From Paraglaciecola sp. MB-3u-78 (GTDB lineage Bacteria > Pseudomonadota > Gammaproteobacteria > Enterobacterales > Alteromonadaceae), in assembly GCF_002835935.1 (NCBI RefSeq), contig NZ_PJCF01000004.1, positions 558,001 to 622,000 on the forward strand: a stretch of DNA of 64,000 nucleotides. The letters are read 5' to 3'. A model generated the notes under the pieces. The model ran no database searches and was not told where the DNA came from. It worked only from the letters and a program-made list of their open reading frames with translations. How positions within the stretch are numbered: position 1 is the stretch's first letter; each line of letters opens with the position of its first letter. Positions 1 through 8,791 of this stretch are shown here, in pieces. Both the position numbers and the translations under genes were made by a program.

Positions 1-1
1 T

Positions 2-490
2 GAAACAACGGGTGGTAAACAGCCACAACATCGCATCACTGAAATTGGTGCAGTAAAAATGATCAATGGCGAGATAGTTGAAAGGTGGAGCAGTTTGATT
101 AACCCCCAAAGGCATATTTCCAGCTTTATCACTAAGCTCACTGGAATAAGCAACGATATGGTCAAGGATGCGCCTTTATTCAGTGAAGTGGCAGATAGTC
201 TTAGTCAATTCATGGAAAACTGTGTTTTTGTGGCACATAACGTTAATTTTGATTACGGCTTTTTTAAACAAGAGTATCAGCGTCTCGACCGTAATTTTGT
301 GATGCCTAAATTATGCACTGTGAGGGAAATGAGAAAGCAATTCCCAGGTCTTAGGTCATATTCGTTAGGCAATCTATGTGAAACCTTTGATATCTCCTTA
401 GAGAACCATCACCGAGCGCTTTGTGATGCCGAGGCGGCAGCCGTGCTTTTAAAAATGGTCCATCAGCAAAAAATCACAATAGGCAAATAG
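2..490 (+). CDS. DEDDh-family 3'-5' exonuclease (5' end outside window)
   Basis: The open frame is already open at base 2 and its first residues are ETTGG, which is the Exo I motif (D-x-E-T-T-G) of the DnaQ/PolC epsilon-type exonucleases with the first Asp just outside the window. The Exo II motif HNVNFDYGFF and the Exo III motif HHRALCDAEA follow, so all later metal-binding residues (Asp, His, Asp) are present. These enzymes remove nucleotides from DNA or RNA 3' ends with two Mg ions. The protein ends shortly after the exonuclease fold, so it is not a DnaQ-UvrC fusion. Whether it is a polymerase III proofreading subunit or a stand-alone nuclease cannot be told; absence of a polymerase-binding tail favours a stand-alone enzyme. 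The first ATG in frame (59) lies inside the domain and is not the true start. Confidence 0.85.
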   Translation, partial: ETTGGKQPQHRITEIGAVKMINGEIVERWSSLINPQRHISSFITKLTGISNDMVKDAPLFSEVADSLSQFMENCVFVAHNVNFDYGFFKQEYQRLDRNFVMPKLCTVREMRKQFPGLRSYSLGNLCETFDISLENHHRALCDAEAAAVLLKMVHQQKITIGK

Positions 491-512
491 TTACAAATAA
501 TTCGCCTCTGAA

Positions 513-787
513 ATGGGCAAATTACCTTTTCCTTTAGAAAAGATGTATGCCCATTGGGTGTCTTCTAATACGGTTATTGCCCCCGCAACATCTATGGGTA
601 TATATGGGAATGGGATCATGATGGCGATGTGAGCGAAATTGATGTGACATTTTCCGCTACTCATAAAGGTACAACTGTCCTCATCGAACATTCAGGCTTT
701 CAAAAACAACAAAGCATAGCTATGCACGATCAAGGTTGGAGCAGCTATATTGATGGATTTAAACTGTTTTTATCAAAGACAATTTAA
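513..787 (+). pseudogene. SRPBCC/AHSA1-like protein, decayed remnant
   Basis: From the ATG at 513 one frame reads a typical AHSA1-type beginning (LPFPLEKMYAHWVSSNTVIA). From about 611 a second frame reads the matching C-terminal half, WDHDGDVSEIDVTF through a GWSSYIDGFK-like end, and stops at 785-787. The two halves are in different frames and roughly 45 residues of the normal middle are missing, so an internal deletion left a frame break near 600-611. AHSA1/SRPBCC proteins form a helix-grip fold that binds hydrophobic ligands. The stop codon overlaps the 3' end of the opposite-strand antiporter gene. The family call rests on recalled family sequence and was not searched. Confidence 0.6.
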
Positions 788-2580
788 TCTGTTGTCTTAT
801 CTTCCGTTATCAGACTGACAATACGCCAATCTGATTTAGGTTGAATATTTCTTAAGCTAGTGAACATTCTTACTTTACCATTTGGTTCAATCGCGCATAG
901 CCTAATGGAGCGTTTCTGATACTCTTTTTCATAATCTTCATAGCTGAATTCATCAGACAACCTAGTGGTTTTTATTGTGCCTCCCTTGTTAGCATACCCT
1001 GCTAGTTTTGCATAAGTCACATCTTCATTAAAAAGGCATAACTTTGCCGCATATGACTCTGATACTTGGTGGCTTGCACGTTTCTGGGGTTCGTTGACGC
1101 TTAAGCCTAGTACAGCTCCTTTACCCAGTTCGTGTTCGAAATGATAGGTTACCAAGGGATTGAGTTGTTTATAGGGCGAAATAACCAATACGGTGCCGTA
1201 TAGGGATAAATCTACAGTACGACCTGCATGCTCAGACATGGGGTTGCCGTAGTAGGTAGGGATATTGTCCATACGTGCTAGCCTTATCGATTCCCAGTTG
1301 GTATCTGCTATACGCACTGTGACCTCCTGAGCAATTAATTCCTTGGCAAATAACCTTGAAAATAAACCGCTACCAAAAATCAAAAATCCATAAGGGGCTG
1401 GGGCACGTAGCTCGAGCATTTTTGCCACTTTAACGGATGTCAGGCTTTGAATCACCACAGTGGTGATGATCACCAAAAACACTAAGGGTACTAATAATTC
1501 AAATTGGCCGTACTCTAAAGCCTCTAACTTCAATGCGAATAAAGCTGATACGGCTGCTGCCACTATACCCCGAGGCGCAATCCAGCTAAGAAGTGCCACT
1601 TCTCGCCAATTCAAATTAGTACCCAAGGACGATATAAAAACAGATATTGGCCTAGCAACAAACATGATAACCAGTAAGACAACAACAGATCCCCAGCCTA
1701 AATTAAGCATGGCACTGAGCTCAATTCTTGAGGCTAGAAGAATAAACAATCCAGAAATCAACAACACACTTAAGGTTTCTTTAAATTCCAAAATATCATC
1801 GACTTCGACCCGTTTCATATTCGCCAACCAGATACCCATGATGGTGACTGTTAATAAACCAGATTCGTGAGCAATCATATTAGAGCCTTCAAATGCACCT
1901 AACATTAAGGTTAATACTGCGGTGTTCACTAAATAATGGGGTATCCAGTTATTACGCAGCACGATACCCATTAGATAGCCTGAAAGTGCGCCAATAATAA
2001 CGCCTACTGAAATGGTTTTAGCGAAGGCAAATAAGGTGTGGCTTAGCGCATCTTGGGTAGACACAATGTATTCAAAAACTAACACAGCTAACAAGGCACC
2101 AATTGGATCGATAACTATGCCTTCCCAGCGTAAAATATTGGCTATTTTAGTGCTAGGTCTTACTGTTCGTAACATTGGCACTATTACTGTGGGCCCTGTA
2201 ACAGTGACAATTGCGCCAAATAAAAATGCCATTTCCCATGACATACCCATAGCATAATGAGCAACAGGTGCGGCAATTACCCAAGTGATCAGAGCGCCAA
2301 CTGTGCATAAATTTCGCACCATAGAGCCATGACCACTTAAATCTTTAAATTTAAGGGTCAGTGAGCCTTCAAACAAAATAATAGCCACCGATAGAGATAC
2401 AATTGGGAAGAGCAAGTCACCAAATAATAAGTCGGCATTAATGATGCCAGTTACTGGGCCAACAATGATCCCTGCAATTAATAGCGGTAAAATGGCAGGG
2501 AGTTTTATTTTGTAAGCCAAAAATTGGCAGGTAATGGAAATAAGTCCCACTGCCACTAAGGAGATAATCGGATCGCTCAC
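784..2580 (-). CDS. CPA-family sodium/proton antiporter with C-terminal RCK-like domain
   Basis: A 598-residue inner-membrane protein. Residues about 5-400 are a chain of roughly 12 hydrophobic segments with the CPA1/NhaP-like motifs TGPTVIVPMLR and EGIVIDPIGA in the ion-binding core. After it comes a cytosolic part starting near residue 405 with a TrkA-N/RCK-like nucleotide-binding turn (GFLIFGSGLFSRLFAKEL) and an alternating beta/alpha pattern. The protein probably exchanges Na+ or K+ for H+ for pH and salt homeostasis, fitting a marine bacterium. The start is GTG at 2580: an in-frame stop lies just upstream and no ATG is available. It is a single gene, convergent with the SRPBCC remnant. 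The cation is not predictable from sequence. Confidence 0.85.
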   Translation of the reverse strand: MSDPIISLVAVGLISITCQFLAYKIKLPAILPLLIAGIIVGPVTGIINADLLFGDLLFPIVSLSVAIILFEGSLTLKFKDLSGHGSMVRNLCTVGALITWVIAAPVAHYAMGMSWEMAFLFGAIVTVTGPTVIVPMLRTVRPSTKIANILRWEGIVIDPIGALLAVLVFEYIVSTQDALSHTLFAFAKTISVGVIIGALSGYLMGIVLRNNWIPHYLVNTAVLTLMLGAFEGSNMIAHESGLLTVTIMGIWLANMKRVEVDDILEFKETLSVLLISGLFILLASRIELSAMLNLGWGSVVVLLVIMFVARPISVFISSLGTNLNWREVALLSWIAPRGIVAAAVSALFALKLEALEYGQFELLVPLVFLVIITTVVIQSLTSVKVAKMLELRAPAPYGFLIFGSGLFSRLFAKELIAQEVTVRIADTNWESIRLARMDNIPTYYGNPMSEHAGRTVDLSLYGTVLVISPYKQLNPLVTYHFEHELGKGAVLGLSVNEPQKRASHQVSESYAAKLCLFNEDVTYAKLAGYANKGGTIKTTRLSDEFSYEDYEKEYQKRSIRLCAIEPNGKVRMFTSLRNIQPKSDWRIVSLITEDKTTD

Positions 2581-2746
2581 GTGAATTCCAGTATGCTAGA
2601 TATGTCAAAAAATATGGCCTATCACAGCACAGATAAGTAATTAAAATCAATTATTAAACTCATTTCAATAGCACAAAATGGCAGCACCTCAGGTAAGTAA
2701 CAGTTGTTATGATGGTTTACCTGAGGAGTTATTGTGAATTGAGGGT

Positions 2747-2998
2747 TTAGTCTACCGCTTTGAGTTCGGTTATCTCTTGATGTAATTGATACTTCTTATC
2801 GGTCACTATCGCTTCAAGCACTTCTAGTCTGGTTTTAACCGATGCTAATTCGTTTTGTATATTTTCTTTTTCAGAAATATTTAAATTAGCATTGACCTTC
2901 GCCATTTCCTTTTTATGGGACGTCCAAGTACCAATCAAAACTATAGGTAATACAAATGCAAATAAAATAATCAATACAAACACCATACCTTCGTCCAT
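2747..2998 (-). CDS. Small PspB-like single-pass membrane protein
   Basis: An 83-residue protein with one N-terminal transmembrane helix (VFVLIILFAFVLPIVLIG, residues about 6-23) followed by a charged coiled coil of about 55 residues. The layout and the motif RLEVLEAIVTDK resemble phage-shock protein B, which has the same helix and a RxxxLExILxD coiled coil. PspB helps PspC activate the phage-shock response at the inner membrane. No pspA or pspC lies nearby, so the role is an inference from similarity. The start is well supported by a strong purine-rich ribosome site (GAGGAGAGG) directly before the ATG. It could also be an unrelated small coiled-coil membrane protein. Confidence 0.7.
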   Translation of the reverse strand: MDEGMVFVLIILFAFVLPIVLIGTWTSHKKEMAKVNANLNISEKENIQNELASVKTRLEVLEAIVTDKKYQLHQEITELKAVD

Positions 2999-3290
2999 TT
3001 TCCTCTCCTCGCTAATTTAAAGTAAACTTTTTTATTGGTTAAGCATAGTTTAGACCAGATTTATTAGTCTATATAAAACAGTGGTTTAGGTGTTGTTGTT
3101 AATATTTTCCAGTGATGGCATTAGTCTTTTTAACCAGTTTTTAATCAAAATGACAAACATAAGCACAGGCTAAAAATTCTGCGTTGGTGTCTACTTTTAG
3201 CATGATTTCAGTTGATTTATGACAAGGCTTTTTTGTGTGAGGATACCAAAAGCGAGTTAGTACTTTTAGTATCCTTTATGACTAATAGGT
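2999..3290. other. Intergenic region, no gene seen
   Basis: About 290 bases between the PspB-like gene and the end of the ABC exporter operon. It contains AT-rich sequence and an imperfect stem-loop at 3241-3274 close to the permease stop codon. No convincing ORF with a ribosome site or RNA gene is visible. Confidence 0.5.
3241..3274 (-). terminator. Possible 3' stem-loop of the ABC exporter operon
   Basis: GGATAC at 3241-3246 pairs with GTATCC at 3269-3274, and an inner AAAG/CTTT pairing extends the stem. It lies 17 bases past the stop codon of the last permease gene. There is no U-run after it on the minus strand, so it may be a stabilising 3' hairpin or a Rho-dependent end and not a classical terminator. 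Confidence 0.35.
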
Positions 3291-4538
3291 TTAAACCGTT
3301 CGAGTGGCTAATGCCGGTGGAATATTTGCGGCTTTTCTGGCGGGACCAAACACTGCGCCTTGACCAACTATCCATAATACCAACATGCCAATAGGGATGT
3401 AGAACCAATCTATTCGATCTAGGCCAAAGGTATTCACTAGTATGATATTTAAACCAATGGTGAGTGCCGCTCCCAATATTACGCCTATGCTACTGATCAA
3501 GAAGTTTTCTAACATGAAATAGCGAACAATAGCAGACTGACTTGCTCCTAAAGCGCGTCTTGTACCGATTTGTTTTTTACGTTGATTCACACTGAAGCTA
3601 GCTAAGCCTACAATACCTAAGGCTGTGACTATGGTTAAAATGATCATCACTGTGGTTAGGATTTTAATCATGGCAGTATGCCCACGGTAGCTGCGTTCTC
3701 GGGTTTCTTCGATGCTACGCATGTTTTGAATTAATCGGCCTTTGTTACTGTTGGCCAGCAATTCTTCCACTTGTTTCATTACTGAGTCTCTTTGACCTGG
3801 TTCGGTACGGATAAAGTAGCGGCTGCCTTTATAGTCCATTCTTTCTGGCGACAACATAACATTTTCTAAATTGTTCCAGCCGACCCAAGGAGCTTGTAAC
3901 TTATCAATAATTCCGACCACGATCATGGGTTCAGTGTCATTAATATAGACAGTTTTACCTACAACAGACCCGTAGGGAATATCAGGAAATAAGTTTTCAG
4001 CCATAGCTTTGGTCAATATGGTTTTATCAGGCCATTTGACTTGCCCAACAACCCGCATACCAATGTCTGTTTGAGCAAAGTTTTCACCTGCGATAATCTC
4101 TACATCTAAGGCATTGAGACCGTGCTCATCAACCATGTATACAGCAGTGCCAACGCCGTCATGTTCAACCCCGGGTTGGGTTTTTAGGCCCATAGACCAA
4201 CCGCTATCGCTGTTGGGCACTGCGTTAATCTGAATTGCGTCTACGATGCCGGGCAGGGCACGTAATGCATTTAGATCCTCTTCAACGGTAACAGGCGTAT
4301 TAAAGTTTTCAGTAAAACCTACACTGGTTAAGTAAAAGCTGTTTTCATTATCAATGCCGCTATCTCGCTGCATTTCTTTACTGCGCTCTACTATGATGTA
4401 TACCGAATTGACGATTATGGTCATAGTCACCGCTATTTGCAGCGCGATTAATATGGCACCTACTTTATTACGTAACATGGCGCGAAAAATAGGCCCAATT
4501 TCCCAATTGATTGAGGTGCTAGTGTGAGTATTTGACAT
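3291..4538 (-). CDS. ABC exporter permease, MacB/FtsX family (module 2, second permease)
   Basis: A 415-residue permease with the MacB/FtsX layout: an N-terminal transmembrane helix (residues about 28-48, AILIALQIAVTMTIIVNSVY), a large periplasmic domain to about 280, then three C-terminal helices of the FtsX core. The cytosolic loop GTRRALGASQSAI is the conserved coupling segment contacting the ATPase. It is the last gene of the adaptor-ATPase-permease-permease operon, 29 bases after the previous permease. Such systems use ATP to drive export or mechanotransmission at the inner membrane with a HlyD-type adaptor. Substrate is unknown. The paralogue in the upstream module is the gene split by the IS3 element. 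Confidence 0.88.
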   Translation of the reverse strand: MSNTHTSTSINWEIGPIFRAMLRNKVGAILIALQIAVTMTIIVNSVYIIVERSKEMQRDSGIDNENSFYLTSVGFTENFNTPVTVEEDLNALRALPGIVDAIQINAVPNSDSGWSMGLKTQPGVEHDGVGTAVYMVDEHGLNALDVEIIAGENFAQTDIGMRVVGQVKWPDKTILTKAMAENLFPDIPYGSVVGKTVYINDTEPMIVVGIIDKLQAPWVGWNNLENVMLSPERMDYKGSRYFIRTEPGQRDSVMKQVEELLANSNKGRLIQNMRSIEETRERSYRGHTAMIKILTTVMIILTIVTALGIVGLASFSVNQRKKQIGTRRALGASQSAIVRYFMLENFLISSIGVILGAALTIGLNIILVNTFGLDRIDWFYIPIGMLVLWIVGQGAVFGPARKAANIPPALATRTV

Positions 4539-4567
4539 GTTCTGGTTCCTTTATTGGCCGACCGGCG

Positions 4568-5884
4568 CTATTGGCTTTTTAATTGGCTGGCTGGGGCGAT
4601 GTTACAAGCTCGCCAAGTAGGATATAAACCAGCGGCAATACTAGATACCAAAGCAATGCTAAGGGCGACTAAAATCATGCTTATGTCTAAGGTGGCTAAG
4701 TCATCTACAAAGTCGCCGTACAGGCTCTTAATACCTAGTAAACCAAGAACGGCAAAGCCAAGTCCTGCGAAACCACCTAACAAACCTATCATCGCGGTTT
4801 CAACTAAGTGTTGTTTGAATAAGTCAGATTTTGATGCGCCTAATGCTAAGCGCAAACCAATTTCAGCCGATTTTCCCGTGAACTTGGCCAACAACAAACC
4901 AATGGTATTCAGTAAACATACCAACAAAAACATAAAGGAAAGCCACATCATCATCTTGGCGTCTTCTTCCACCACTTCTTGTCTTTCCATCCACTGCATC
5001 ACGTTTGATAAGCGATTTTTAAGGGGGCGGGGGAATCGGCCGAGTTCTTTTTGTTCCATCACATAGTTATTCAAATAGTCCATATATTCAGCTTTTGCTG
5101 TTGCGTTTGGCAGCTCAACCCACATCTGAGTGTTAATACATTCCGATTGTAAAAATGCTTTATAACCTTCACCGTCAGGGCTTTTCCAGCAGTTGTTGTT
5201 ACCCCAGTTTGGCAGCTCCAATTCTTCTTTGAGCGTGAAGGGCATAAACAACTCTTCGGTTTCGTTAAATGCGCCGTTATTAACGTCATAAAACTTGGGT
5301 ATAGGTTGCCAATCGTCTATCACGCCAACAACTTGAAAACTTCTGCCAGCAACCACAATAGTTTTACCTACTGAGTTTTCACCGCCAAACACGCTTTCGT
5401 TAGTTCGTTTGCTGAGTATTATCACTTGTTCTCGATTGGTGTCCGAGCGGCTATCCCATGGGTTACCAAAAATAAAGGGCACATCAAACATGCCAAAGAA
5501 ATCGGTGTAAGCCAGTCTAATGGAGGCTTCAAATGGTTTAGCATCGTCACCAGGAGGTTCAATAATGCCACCAGACCTACCCATAGCAGATTGGCGTAGT
5601 GCTTTTTTAGCGAGAGTGAAGTTGGTCGCATCTGTCCAAGTTAGCTGATTCGGAAGAGCTTCATCATCATCATTAAACGCATTGTTGGGATCCCAGCTAT
5701 CTACTTGTATATGAAATAATTGATGGCTTTTGTGTGGAATTGGATCCGCAGACATCAGATAGTTAACCGTGATCGTGGTCATGCTGGCACCAATACCCAA
5801 GGCAATCGCGGTGATCATCAGCAAACTTAAGATGGGATTACGTTTTACACTTTTTATCGCTAGTTTTATATAATAACCAAACAT
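4568..5884 (-). CDS. ABC exporter permease, MacB/FtsX family (module 2, first permease)
   Basis: A 438-residue permease with an N-terminal helix near residues 18-40 (SLLMITAIALGIGASMT), a long periplasmic MacB-type domain, and a C-terminal FtsX core whose cytosolic loop reads GLRLALGASKSDLFKQ. It follows the ATPase gene by 18 bases and precedes the second permease. It is clearly paralogous to the permease at 10608-11912: both share the segments around PIPHKSHQLFHIQ/PLPNKSERVYHIQ and WVELPNATAK/WIELASDQSK. Two different permeases probably form a heterodimer around one ATPase dimer. The exported substrate cannot be told from sequence. Confidence 0.88.
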   Translation of the reverse strand: MFGYYIKLAIKSVKRNPILSLLMITAIALGIGASMTTITVNYLMSADPIPHKSHQLFHIQVDSWDPNNAFNDDDEALPNQLTWTDATNFTLAKKALRQSAMGRSGGIIEPPGDDAKPFEASIRLAYTDFFGMFDVPFIFGNPWDSRSDTNREQVIILSKRTNESVFGGENSVGKTIVVAGRSFQVVGVIDDWQPIPKFYDVNNGAFNETEELFMPFTLKEELELPNWGNNNCWKSPDGEGYKAFLQSECINTQMWVELPNATAKAEYMDYLNNYVMEQKELGRFPRPLKNRLSNVMQWMERQEVVEEDAKMMMWLSFMFLLVCLLNTIGLLLAKFTGKSAEIGLRLALGASKSDLFKQHLVETAMIGLLGGFAGLGFAVLGLLGIKSLYGDFVDDLATLDISMILVALSIALVSSIAAGLYPTWRACNIAPASQLKSQ

Positions 5885-5902
5885 ATTGGTTGCTCCTAAG
5901 CG

Positions 5903-6610
5903 TTAGACGGCAGCAAGTTGTGTTGGCATGGCGATATCAACTTCATTAATTTCGCTGACTTTGCCATCACGCACATAAATATTTCGCCTAGCTTGCTTAG
6001 CTAAGTGCCCATCATGGGTCACCATGATAATAGTAGTGCCTGCAGCGTTAATGCTTTTTAATAAGTCCAGAACACTGTTAGCCATTTGGGTATCTAAGTT
6101 TCCAGTTGGCTCATCAGCTAACAAAAAGCGAGGCTCGCCTGCCAATGCTCTAGCAATGGCGACCCGCTGTTGTTGTCCACCAGAAAGTTGCGAGGGTAGG
6201 TGTTTCATACGCTGAGCTAGCCCAACCATTTCTAAGCTATTTTCGATACGTTTTTTACGTTCTGCACTGTTAAATCCGCGATAACGCAAAGGTACGTCGA
6301 CGTTGTCGAATAAATTGAGATCAGGTATCAAATTAAAGCTTTGAAAAATAAAGCCAATTTTTTCGTTTCTGAGTTGGCTGCGTTTTTTGTCATTTAAATT
6401 ACTGACGTTTTGGCCGTCTAGTTCGTAGGTACCGCCGTTAAAAGTTTCAAGCAGTCCCGCGATATTTAAGAATGTGGTTTTTCCGGATCCTGAAGGGCCG
6501 GTCACAGCCACAAAGTCACCTTCACCCACATGTAAGTTAAAATCCCGCAAGGCATGGGTTTCAACTAAATCGGTGCGAAATACCTTTTTTACATCTGTCA
6601 TTTTTAACAT
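5903..6610 (-). CDS. ABC transporter ATP-binding protein (MacB/LolD-like)
   Basis: A 235-residue ATPase with Walker A (GPSGSGKTTF), Q-loop (FIFQSFNLIP), ABC signature (LSGGQQQRVAIARAL), Walker B (RFLLADEPTGNLD) and the switch His (VTHDG). It belongs to the LolD/MacB/FtsE group that works with FtsX-type permeases. It is the only ATPase in the roughly 10 kb exporter region although there are two adaptors and four permease genes, so it may power both modules. The ATG at 6610 was chosen over an upstream in-frame TTG (6625) because a GGGAA ribosome site sits about 9 bases before it. Confidence 0.92.
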   Translation of the reverse strand: MLKMTDVKKVFRTDLVETHALRDFNLHVGEGDFVAVTGPSGSGKTTFLNIAGLLETFNGGTYELDGQNVSNLNDKKRSQLRNEKIGFIFQSFNLIPDLNLFDNVDVPLRYRGFNSAERKKRIENSLEMVGLAQRMKHLPSQLSGGQQQRVAIARALAGEPRFLLADEPTGNLDTQMANSVLDLLKSINAAGTTIIMVTHDGHLAKQARRNIYVRDGKVSEINEVDIAMPTQLAAV

Positions 6611-6670
6611 AAGAATTGTTCCCAAATTTTAATTGTAATTGTAATGAGTATTTTACTATTCGTTTATAAA

Positions 6671-7963
6671 TCACTGAGTAATGAGCACACTTTGTGCGCC
6701 GTTAAATTGGTCCGTACCTGAAACTATGATGGTATCGCCTAATGAAAGGCCGTTCAGCACTTCCACACTAGACAAACTGCGTGCTCCAGTGGCAATAGGA
6801 GTGCGTTCCGCCATATCATTTCTGACTATATAAGCGACTCTGCCATTCCCGGTTTCCAAAAATTGTCCACGCTGTACCATTAGCACATCTTGTTTATGTT
6901 CCATCAGAATGCGGGTCGTTAGACGTTGATTTTGACGCAACCCTTGTGGTTGACTAATACCGCCATTAGAAAGGGAGATGAAACGCACTCTGCCCGTAAC
7001 TTGATTGTTCTCAATTTCAGGTGAGATGGTCACGAGTTTTGCTGAATGCGTTTCACCATTGAGGTTTATTTGGGCCGCCATTCCTATGGCTAAGTCGTCG
7101 GCGTAGCTTTCTGGGATATCCACTTCTATTTCAAATTCAGATAAATCCACCACGCTTAAAATAGATTGGTTTTTTGCTACCTGATTTTTTTGTTCAACAG
7201 ACAAGTTACCTACTAAGCCATTAACGGGAGACAGTAAGGTCAATTCGTCTACTTGGCGGCTAAGTTCGGCTACTAAAAGCTTTTGGCGCTCTACAAATAG
7301 GCGTTTGGTTTTTACCTCAAACTCTAAGCTTTCTAAATTTAGTTCAGCGTCTTTGACAGAATGTTTAAATACTAAACGCGCGTTTTCTAAATCGTCTTGG
7401 GCTTTCTCAAAGTCAATTTGACTGATAGATTGGCTTGCAAATGCCTTATCAGCTCGGCGCTTTTCTCTGTCTGCTGCAGTCAGCGACACTTTAGCCAAAT
7501 CTACCGCTTTTTGATTAACCAGTGCTTGTTTACTGGATTGGATTTTTTGTCTGTCTAGTTCCATTTGTAAACGTTGCAAGGCTGATTGCTCTTGTTTGAG
7601 CTGATTGGTTAGCTCAGGGCTATCAATGGTAGCTAAGACTTGACCTTTGAGTACAGTATCGCCTGCATCTACTTCAAACGAAATAGTGCCTTGTGCAGGA
7701 CTATATAACTTAGGGCTGACAGCGGCTACTACGCGTCCTTGAACGGATAAGTCGCGAACAAAGTCACCTTGGGTAACAGTCGCTAAACGTACTCTTTGTG
7801 CAGAAATGCTGACGTCTGAGTTGGACCAGTTGCTGATTGTGGGTGCAAGGGTGACGTATACCAACACCGCAATTAAAATGAAACCTAATGCTATCCATTT
7901 GGATTTGTTATTGGATGTTTTTAAGACAGCGGTATCTTGACCGCTGGTGTCTGCAATTTTCAT
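6671..7963 (-). CDS. HlyD-family periplasmic adaptor of the ABC exporter (module 2)
   Basis: A 430-residue membrane-fusion protein. It has an N-terminal inner-membrane anchor (residues about 23-42), a lipoyl-like half motif (SPKLYSPAQGTISFEVDAGD), a long coiled-coil hairpin (about 120-240) rich in Gln/Glu/Lys, the second lipoyl half (LLSPVNGLVGNLSVEQ), and beta-barrel and membrane-proximal domains. It would link the MacB-type permeases to an outer-membrane channel. Start ATG at 7963 has an AGGGA ribosome site. It is very similar along its length to the adaptor at 11912-13210, showing tandem duplication. The operon order is adaptor, ATPase, permease, permease with short gaps. Confidence 0.88.
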   Translation of the reverse strand: MKIADTSGQDTAVLKTSNNKSKWIALGFILIAVLVYVTLAPTISNWSNSDVSISAQRVRLATVTQGDFVRDLSVQGRVVAAVSPKLYSPAQGTISFEVDAGDTVLKGQVLATIDSPELTNQLKQEQSALQRLQMELDRQKIQSSKQALVNQKAVDLAKVSLTAADREKRRADKAFASQSISQIDFEKAQDDLENARLVFKHSVKDAELNLESLEFEVKTKRLFVERQKLLVAELSRQVDELTLLSPVNGLVGNLSVEQKNQVAKNQSILSVVDLSEFEIEVDIPESYADDLAIGMAAQINLNGETHSAKLVTISPEIENNQVTGRVRFISLSNGGISQPQGLRQNQRLTTRILMEHKQDVLMVQRGQFLETGNGRVAYIVRNDMAERTPIATGARSLSSVEVLNGLSLGDTIIVSGTDQFNGAQSVLITQ

Positions 7964-8081
7964 CTGTATCCCTGAAATTTTTAAACAATCACTTTCTATG
8001 TCGAAGCAATAATCAAAAAGGTTTAAAAAAGATAAAAATAATTATTGTCGCTGACTTTTTAAGACGATATTTTAACCTAAG

Positions 8082-8760
8082 CTATTGGCTTCTTGTCGCC
8101 TGAGCAGGAGAAACATTCATGGCTTTTAATGCGGGTTTTAACGTTGCCAATATGCCTAATACATACAAACAAAATACCGCTATAAAAATATAACCTAAAG
8201 GTAGCTTAGGTAAGGCATATTGAGCTACCAAAAAGATATTAAGACCTACCGCTAGTAAACAACCCATAAAAATACCACAAGTGGTTTGTATAATATTTTC
8301 AATAAAAAACTGATTAAGAATATCTATTTTAGTTGCACCTAGTGCGCGCCTAATGCCGATTTGTTTATGTCGCTTAAGGACATTAAAACTAGTCATACCT
8401 GCTATCCCCATAGCGGCAATAATAGTCAGGGCTGTCATGACCACCAACAAAATTGTAATGGCAGCAATATCTGGTCCATATACTTGTTTTTTAATGGTTT
8501 CTATAGTTTGTACTTTGCGGATCATCCGTTGCTGGTTGCTCATCGCTAAGTACTGCTCAGTATCGGCAATGGTTGCCTGTAACATACTGGGTTTAGTGCG
8601 AATTAGGTAACGTGCGGAGTTACGCGTAATCACTCTAGGGTAGATAATACTGTTTTCAATTTGTCCTACTGGGTCCCAAGGTGCTTGTAGTTGCTCTACA
8701 ATCCCTTTAATAACCGCGCTATGTACTGAATTAATATAAATTGTTTTACCAACCACAGAT
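8082..8760 (-). pseudogene. ABC permease (module 1, second permease), 3' part after IS3 insertion
   Basis: This is the C-terminal portion of a MacB/FtsX permease (VVGKTIYIN onward, three C-terminal helices, coupling loop GIRRALGATKIDI). Its upstream end is the junction with the IS3 element at 8761. The 5' portion lies beyond the element, and the matching paralogue at 3291-4538 has the same segment (SVVGKTVYIN) uninterrupted. Joining the two parts without the 1264-bp element and one copy of the 3-bp duplication gives one open frame of 420 residues, so no other lesion is visible. A GTG at 8756 could in principle start a short fragment, but there is no ribosome site. Confidence 0.9.
8758..8760. 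repeat. Target site duplication of the IS3 element (left copy)
   Basis: GAT immediately before the left terminal repeat; the same GAT follows the right end at 10025-10027. A 3-bp duplication is usual for IS3-family elements. Confidence 0.8.
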
Positions 8761-8791
8761 TGACGTGGTCAACCTAATACGACCACCTTAG

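Noticed and set aside
491-691. 66-codon minus-strand ORF beside the exonuclease gene
   Set aside because: It is antisense to the SRPBCC remnant, whose codons on the plus strand match a known family; no ribosome site supports the ORF.
2438-2650. 70-codon ORF overlapping the antiporter start
   Set aside because: It reads in another frame over the N-terminal coding region of the antiporter and has no family resemblance.
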